44,717 nt of DNA from Bacillota bacterium (lineage in GTDB: Bacteria > Bacillota > Clostridia > Clostridiales > Clostridiaceae). Under the pieces are notes generated by a model. The model had not been told where the DNA came from, ran no database searches, and worked only from the letters and a program-made list of their open reading frames with translations. The stretch lies in assembly GCA_023399035.1 (NCBI GenBank), contig JAEWQX010000010.1, positions 1-44,717 on the forward strand, in the 5' to 3' direction. The position numbers and the translations under genes are program-made. This document shows positions 40,545 through 44,717 of this stretch, one piece after another; position 1 is the first letter of the stretch, and every line of letters starts with the position of its first letter.

Positions 40545-42569
40545 ATGAATTTGTTATATGTTCCAATTTTAACAGGTATTATTGCTATAGTTGTTGTTTA
40601 TTTAATTGCTCGAGGTATTTTGAAAAAAGATGCTGGAAACGATAGGATGAAGGAAATATCAGGGTATATTGAGGAAGGAGCAATGGCTTTTCTAAAAAAG
40701 GAATACTCATATCTCGCAGTATTCATAATTGTTGTAGCTTTAGCTATTCTAATTTTCTTGAATATTAAAACTGCATCAGCGTTTGTAGTAGGGGCATTGT
40801 TTTCGATAGCAGCAGGTTTTGTTGGAATGAGAATTGCTGTAAAATCAAATGTGAGAACAGCAGAGGCAGCTAAACAAGGGATGAAGGGAGCATTATCAGT
40901 TGCTTTTTCAGGTGGATCTGTAATGGGTTTATGTGTAGTAGGATTAGGATTAATAGGACTTGGATTTTTCTCAATAATTTTTGATTTAAATGCTGAGTAT
41001 ATTACAGGTTTTGGTCTTGGTGCATCTTCAATTGCATTATTTGCAAGAGTTGGTGGAGGTATATATACTAAGGCAGCAGATGTAGGTGCAGATCTTGTTG
41101 GTAAGGTTGAAGCTGGAATTCCAGAAGATGATCCAAGAAATCCTGCAGTTATTGCAGATAATGTTGGTGACAACGTTGGTGATGTTGCAGGTATGGGAGC
41201 AGATTTATTTGAATCATATGTAGGATCAATAATATCAGCCATTACTCTTGGTGCAGCTCTTGTGACAAGCTTTGGCAAGAATATAGTTATATTTCCTTTA
41301 TTATTATCTGCTATTGGTGTGTTATCATCGCTAATAGGCATAATATATGTTAAGTCGTATAAAGGAGATAATCCACAAAAAGCATTAAATGGTGGAAGTG
41401 CAATATCAGGTGCAATAGTTGTAGTTGCAGGTTTTATTTTATGTAAATGTATGATTGGAAATATGAAGGTGTTTATTCCAATAGTTGCAGGATTAATAGT
41501 AGGATTATTAATTGGTAAAATTACAGAAATATATACATCAGCAGATTATAAAAGTGTTAAATTAATTGCTGATGAATCGAGGACAGGAGCTGCAACTAAT
41601 ATAATTGCAGGATTATCAGTAGGTATGAAATCAACAGTTTTCCCTATTTTGTTAATTGTAGTAGGTATACTAGTTTCATATTTTGTTATCGGCGGTTCTT
41701 CAAATGCAGAGCTTGGATTATATGGTATAGCACTTGCAGCAGTGGGTATGCTTGCAACAACTGCAACAACAATTGCTGTTGATGCATATGGTCCAATAGC
41801 TGATAATGCAGGTGGCATAGCAGAAATGTGTGAATTAGATGAAAGTGTAAGAGATATTACAGATAAACTTGATTCAGTTGGAAATACTACAGCAGCAATA
41901 GGTAAAGGATTTGCAATAGGTTCAGCAGCACTTACAGCCTTAGCACTTTTTGCATCATATTCTGAGGCTGTAAAGTTAGAAAGCATAAATTTACTTAACC
42001 CATTAACATTAGTTGGAGTTTTTCTTGGAGGCGTATTACCATTTTTGTTTGGTGCATTGACAATGCAGTCAGTTGGTAAAGCTGCAACTCAGATGGTTGA
42101 AGAAGTAAGAAGACAATTTAAAGAAAAGAAAGGTATTTTAGAAGGAACTGAAAAACCTGATTATTCTAAATGTGTAGAAATATCAACTAAAGCAGCATTG
42201 ACTGAAATGATATTACCAGGAGTATTAGCTATATTAGCACCATTAGTTACAGGATTATTGCTTGGAACAGAAGCTTTAGCAGGATTAATAGGCGGAGGTG
42301 TTCTTTCAGGAGTCTTACTTGCAATAATGATGGCTAATGCAGGTGGTGCATGGGATAATGCAAAGAAATATATTGAAACAGGTGTAAATGGAGGTAAAGG
42401 AAGTTTTGCACATAAAGCAGGTGTTGTTGGAGATACAGTAGGTGATCCATTTAAAGATACATCTGGTCCATCAATGAATATTTTAATTAAATTAATGACA
42501 ATAGTATCAGTAGTATTTGCACCAGTAATTGCACAATATGGTGGATTATTAATCAATTTATTTAAGTAA
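40545..42569 (+). CDS. hppA: Membrane-bound K+-dependent pyrophosphatase (Na+ or H+ pump)
   Basis: The 674-residue protein has about 16 membrane helices. The pyrophosphate site DVGADLVGKVE (D-x7-K-x-E) and the acidic ADNVGDNVGDVAGMGADLFES block are intact, as is the second Asp-rich site near the C-terminus (VVGDTVGDPFKDTSGPS). In GNTTAAIGKGFAIG the residue that sets potassium dependence is Ala, where K+-independent enzymes have Lys. Many K+-dependent bacterial members pump Na+; which ion is moved here cannot be settled by eye. The start is ATG 40545 with GAGAGGTGAT before it. It saves energy by using waste pyrophosphate and is monocistronic. Confidence 0.95.
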   Translation: MNLLYVPILTGIIAIVVVYLIARGILKKDAGNDRMKEISGYIEEGAMAFLKKEYSYLAVFIIVVALAILIFLNIKTASAFVVGALFSIAAGFVGMRIAVKSNVRTAEAAKQGMKGALSVAFSGGSVMGLCVVGLGLIGLGFFSIIFDLNAEYITGFGLGASSIALFARVGGGIYTKAADVGADLVGKVEAGIPEDDPRNPAVIADNVGDNVGDVAGMGADLFESYVGSIISAITLGAALVTSFGKNIVIFPLLLSAIGVLSSLIGIIYVKSYKGDNPQKALNGGSAISGAIVVVAGFILCKCMIGNMKVFIPIVAGLIVGLLIGKITEIYTSADYKSVKLIADESRTGAATNIIAGLSVGMKSTVFPILLIVVGILVSYFVIGGSSNAELGLYGIALAAVGMLATTATTIAVDAYGPIADNAGGIAEMCELDESVRDITDKLDSVGNTTAAIGKGFAIGSAALTALALFASYSEAVKLESINLLNPLTLVGVFLGGVLPFLFGALTMQSVGKAATQMVEEVRRQFKEKKGILEGTEKPDYSKCVEISTKAALTEMILPGVLAILAPLVTGLLLGTEALAGLIGGGVLSGVLLAIMMANAGGAWDNAKKYIETGVNGGKGSFAHKAGVVGDTVGDPFKDTSGPSMNILIKLMTIVSVVFAPVIAQYGGLLINLFK

Positions 42570-42581
42570 AAATTAATTTAT

Positions 42582-42621
42582 AAAAGACTATTTCAGTCAT
42601 GAATTGAAATGGTCTTTTTTT
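42582..42621 (+). terminator. Terminator of hppA
   Basis: AAAAGACTATTTCA pairs with TGAAATGGTCTTTT (one G-U) and ends in a T-run. Confidence 0.9.
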
Positions 42622-42669
42622 ACTATTAAGTTTAAAATTAATAAAAATTAAAAAAATACCAAAAATGTA

Positions 42670-42698
42670 TTGACAGATATGTTAAATAATTGTATATT
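42670..42698 (+). promoter_or_regulatory. SigA promoter of the S-box/metY transcript
   Basis: TTGACA (42670-42675), a 17-bp spacer and TATATT (42693-42698) lie about 50 bp before the riboswitch. Confidence 0.8.
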
Positions 42699-42747
42699 AA
42701 TACCATAGTAATTCGCTAAGAATACTTAATTAATAAATGAATATTAT

Positions 42748-42923
42748 TTTTATCAAGAAAGACGGAGGGACTGGCCCTGTGATGTCTGGCAACCTGAATG
42801 ATTTATCATATATATTTTGTTTAAGGTGCTAATTCCTGCAGATGTTATATCTGAAAGATAAGAAGAGTTTTAAAAGGTTAATGTTAATTGTTGCTGCTTT
42901 CTTATCTTGAAAGCAGTTTTTTT
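42748..42923 (+). promoter_or_regulatory. SAM-I (S-box) riboswitch with terminator
   Basis: The aptamer shows the conserved TATCAAGAAAGACGGAGGGA, CTGGCCCTGTGATGTC, GGCAACC, AAGGTGCTAATTCCTGCAG and GATAAGA segments in order. The expression platform ends with the stem CTGCTTTC/GAAAGCAG (42894-42901 and 42909-42916) and seven T. High SAM should stabilise the aptamer and allow the terminator, shutting off metY. Confidence 0.96.
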
Positions 42924-43018
42924 GTGTGATAATAAAAATAGAAAAAGTAATCTAATCTTTGAACTAAAACCTTTAAATCGTCTATTTCATAACAAAATAA
43001 TTGGCAACTGTCAAATCT

Positions 43019-43055
43019 AAATCATAGTGAATTTATCATATATCTATGATTTTTA
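43019..43055 (+). terminator. Second terminator-like hairpin in the metY leader
   Basis: AAATCATAG (43019-43027) pairs with CTATGATTT (43044-43052), followed by TT and A/T. It lies 36 bp before the metY start and after the riboswitch terminator. Its role is unclear. Confidence 0.45.
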
Positions 43056-43090
43056 AATAAAAAAATATTATAAAATTGGGGGCGAAAATT

Positions 43091-44380
43091 ATGAGTAGAG
43101 AAGAAAGAAAATTAAAATTTGAAACATTACAATTACATGTAGGTCAGGAAAATCCAGATCCAGCAACAGATTCAAGAGCTGTACCAATATATCAAACAAC
43201 ATCTTATGTATTTAGAAACTGCGAACATGCAGCAGCAAGATTTGGATTAGCTGACGCCGGAAATATATATGGAAGATTAACAAATTCAACACAGGATGTT
43301 TTTGAAAGCAGAGTAGCAGCATTAGAAGGTGGAATTGCAGGGCTTGCAGTAGCTTCAGGAGCAGCAGCAATAACATATGCAATTGAAAATATAACAAAAG
43401 CAGGGGATCATATAGTAGCTGCTAAAACAATATATGGAGGAACTTATAATCTTTTAGCGCATACATTAGCAGCATATGGTGTAACTACAACATTTGTTGA
43501 TCCAGAAGACTTATCTAATTTTGAAAATGCAATTCAAGATAATACAAAGGCTGTATATATTGAATCATTAGGAAATCCTAATTCTAATATCATTGATGTG
43601 GATGCACTTGCAGAAATTGCACATAAACATAAAATCCCATTAATAGTTGATAATACATTTGGAACACCATATCTTTTCAGGCCAATTGAACATGGAGCTG
43701 ATATAGTTGTTCATTCAGCAACTAAGTTTATAGGTGGCCATGGTACATCACTTGGAGGAGTTATTGTAGATTCAGGAAAGTTTGACTGGATTGGAAGTGG
43801 AAAGTTCCCACAATTAACAGAAGCAGATCCAAGTTATCATGGAATAAAGTTTGCTGAAGCAGTTGGGGCAGCTGCATATATAACAAGAATCAGAGCTATT
43901 TTACTTAGAGATACAGGTGCAACAATAAGTCCATTCAATGCATTTATATTATTACAAGGATTAGAAACTCTTTCATTAAGACTTGAAAGACATGTTGAAA
44001 ATGCATTAAAAGTAGTTGATTTCTTAAAGAATCATCCAAAAGTTGAAAAAGTGAATCATCCATCTTTACCAGATAATCCTGATTACGAATTATATAAAAA
44101 GTATTTCCCAAATGGTGCTGGTTCAATATTTACATTTGAAATAAAGGGTGGAGCAAAGGAAGCTCAAGAATTTATAGATAGATTAGAAATATTCTCATTA
44201 CTTGCAAATGTGGCAGATGTAAAATCACTTGTAATACATCCAGCAAGTACAACTCATTCACAATTGACAGAGGAAGAATTAGAAGAACAGGGAATTAAGC
44301 CTAATACCGTAAGATTATCCATTGGTACAGAACATATTGATGATATTATTTATGATTTGTCACAGGCATTAGAAGCTTAA
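43091..44380 (+). CDS. metY: O-acetylhomoserine sulfhydrylase
   Basis: The 429-residue PLP enzyme of the Cys/Met metabolism family forms homocysteine from O-acetylhomoserine and sulfide. The N-terminal LHVGQENPDPATDSRAVPIYQTTSY block (quoted in part: HVGQENPDPATDSRAVP) is characteristic of MetY; the PLP lysine lies in VHSATKFIGGHG, and HPASTTHSQL is conserved. Its length, about 430, fits MetY rather than MetB or MetC (about 380-400). The start is ATG 43091, with GGGGGC at 43078; a TTG at 43076 in frame lies before that site. Control by the S-box upstream fits this role. Confidence 0.94.
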   Translation: MSREERKLKFETLQLHVGQENPDPATDSRAVPIYQTTSYVFRNCEHAAARFGLADAGNIYGRLTNSTQDVFESRVAALEGGIAGLAVASGAAAITYAIENITKAGDHIVAAKTIYGGTYNLLAHTLAAYGVTTTFVDPEDLSNFENAIQDNTKAVYIESLGNPNSNIIDVDALAEIAHKHKIPLIVDNTFGTPYLFRPIEHGADIVVHSATKFIGGHGTSLGGVIVDSGKFDWIGSGKFPQLTEADPSYHGIKFAEAVGAAAYITRIRAILLRDTGATISPFNAFILLQGLETLSLRLERHVENALKVVDFLKNHPKVEKVNHPSLPDNPDYELYKKYFPNGAGSIFTFEIKGGAKEAQEFIDRLEIFSLLANVADVKSLVIHPASTTHSQLTEEELEEQGIKPNTVRLSIGTEHIDDIIYDLSQALEA

Positions 44381-44490
44381 AGGTTATGTATAGGATAGTT
44401 TTTATAAATATTGATTATTATAATGAATAATTATATAAACATATGTATATAATATTTTAGGAACAATCTTAATAAGTGATAATTAACCAT

Positions 44491-44525
44491 AAAAAGACTA
44501 GGTATTATTTAATACCTGGTCTTTT
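44491..44525 (+). terminator. Terminator of metY
   Basis: AAAAAGACTAGGTATTA pairs with TAATACCTGGTCTTTTT with one G-U pair, giving a 17-bp stem and T-tail. Confidence 0.92.
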
Positions 44526-44586
44526 TGCTATTAGAAAATAATTTGAATTATGATATTTTTTATTTATTACTTGACTTGTGCATTAA

Positions 44587-44615
44587 TTTAAGAAAATTTA
44601 CCATTGGATTATAAT
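44587..44615 (+). promoter_or_regulatory. Possible promoter of the gene at the window end
   Basis: TTTAAG (44587-44592), a 17-bp spacer and TATAAT (44610-44615). A TTGACT at 44571 is too far upstream for this -10. Confidence 0.5.
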
Positions 44616-44711
44616 TGATATTTTACCAGTATAATTTTTCATAAAAAAGTAGCATATAAACCTCAAACATGCTAGATTTATGCTGACAACCTAAAATCTA
44701 AGGAGATTTAT

Positions 44712-44717
44712 ATGCTG
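44712..44717 (+). CDS. First two codons of a truncated gene
   Basis: AAGGAGAT (ending near 44707) is followed by ATG 44712 and one more codon, CTG, before the window ends. The product cannot be inferred. Confidence 0.5.

Noticed and set aside
40598..42556. Three long antisense open frames inside hppA
   Set aside because: They mirror the low-complexity, Ala/Gly/Ile-rich codons of hppA, have no ribosome sites, and give Pro/Ala/Thr-rich products unlike real proteins.
44571..44717. End of an insertion sequence
   Set aside because: Short partial repeats (AGCATA/TATGCT, AGATTTAT) are present, but no terminal inverted repeat or transposase sequence lies within the window.

Overview
The window is low-GC DNA with tight gene packing, strong AGGAGG-type ribosome binding sites, frequent TTG/GTG starts and A/T-ending codons. 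Together with a sporulation-type prkA-yhbH-spoVR trio, a CggR-controlled glycolytic cluster, a T-box and an S-box, this points to a spore-forming Clostridium sensu stricto (solventogenic/butyric type). I cannot name the species. I see no rRNA, tRNA, CRISPR array, prophage or insertion sequence; it reads as ordinary core chromosome with unusual intergenic sequence.

Layout. (1) 0.2-4.8 kb: prkA, yhbH and spoVR, a stationary-phase/sporulation module behind a possible sporulation-sigma promoter. (2) 4.9-9.3 kb: rubrerythrin, two small acidic hypotheticals, pssA (minus), a diacylglycerol-kinase-like lipid kinase with a 7-TM protein, and a papain-like protein (minus). (3) 9.4-13.5 kb: ygiQ (minus), a 786-bp gap with three DnaA boxes, degenerate heptamer repeats and a possible leader peptide, then a soluble PRC/MgtE-N/CBS protein. 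(4) 13.5-16.7 kb: a Cys-type T-box leader, cysK, cysE and queG. (5) 16.9-18.3 kb: plsC and nth. (6) 18.4-24.8 kb: a cell-wall block of ddl, a VanR/VanS-like two-component pair, a GH25 muramidase without signal peptide, and a VanW-domain protein. (7) 24.8-27.9 kb: trmL, degV and rpoN (sigma-54). (8) 28.2-39.2 kb: cggR-gapA-pgk-tpiA, a chemoreceptor, gpmI, a mini-kinase and a choline-binding-type repeat protein (minus), then eno, covering every step from GAP/DHAP to PEP. (9) 39.3-44.7 kb: a DUF805 protein, secG, a K+-dependent membrane pyrophosphatase, an S-box riboswitch with metY, and the first two codons of a further gene.

How it works together. Sulfur amino-acid synthesis is sensed twice: uncharged tRNA-Cys (T-box) controls cysK/cysE, and SAM (S-box) controls metY. 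Lower glycolysis is led by its own repressor, CggR, whose operator is visible with the same spacing as the Bacillus subtilis operator. The ddl-vanRS-like-GH25-vanW block looks like envelope synthesis and sensing rather than glycopeptide resistance, because no vanH/A/X homologue is present.

Most unusual observations: a chemoreceptor gene whose ribosome binding site leads to ATG-TAA, followed by an otherwise open in-frame gene; a trio of DnaA boxes far from any dnaA gene; a possible leader ORF whose coding sequence forms one arm of a 14-bp perfect dyad next to the downstream ribosome binding site; an unexplained structured segment between pgk and tpiA; long perfect palindromes at the vanW and eno upstream regions; and two homologous five-unit heptamer repeats.
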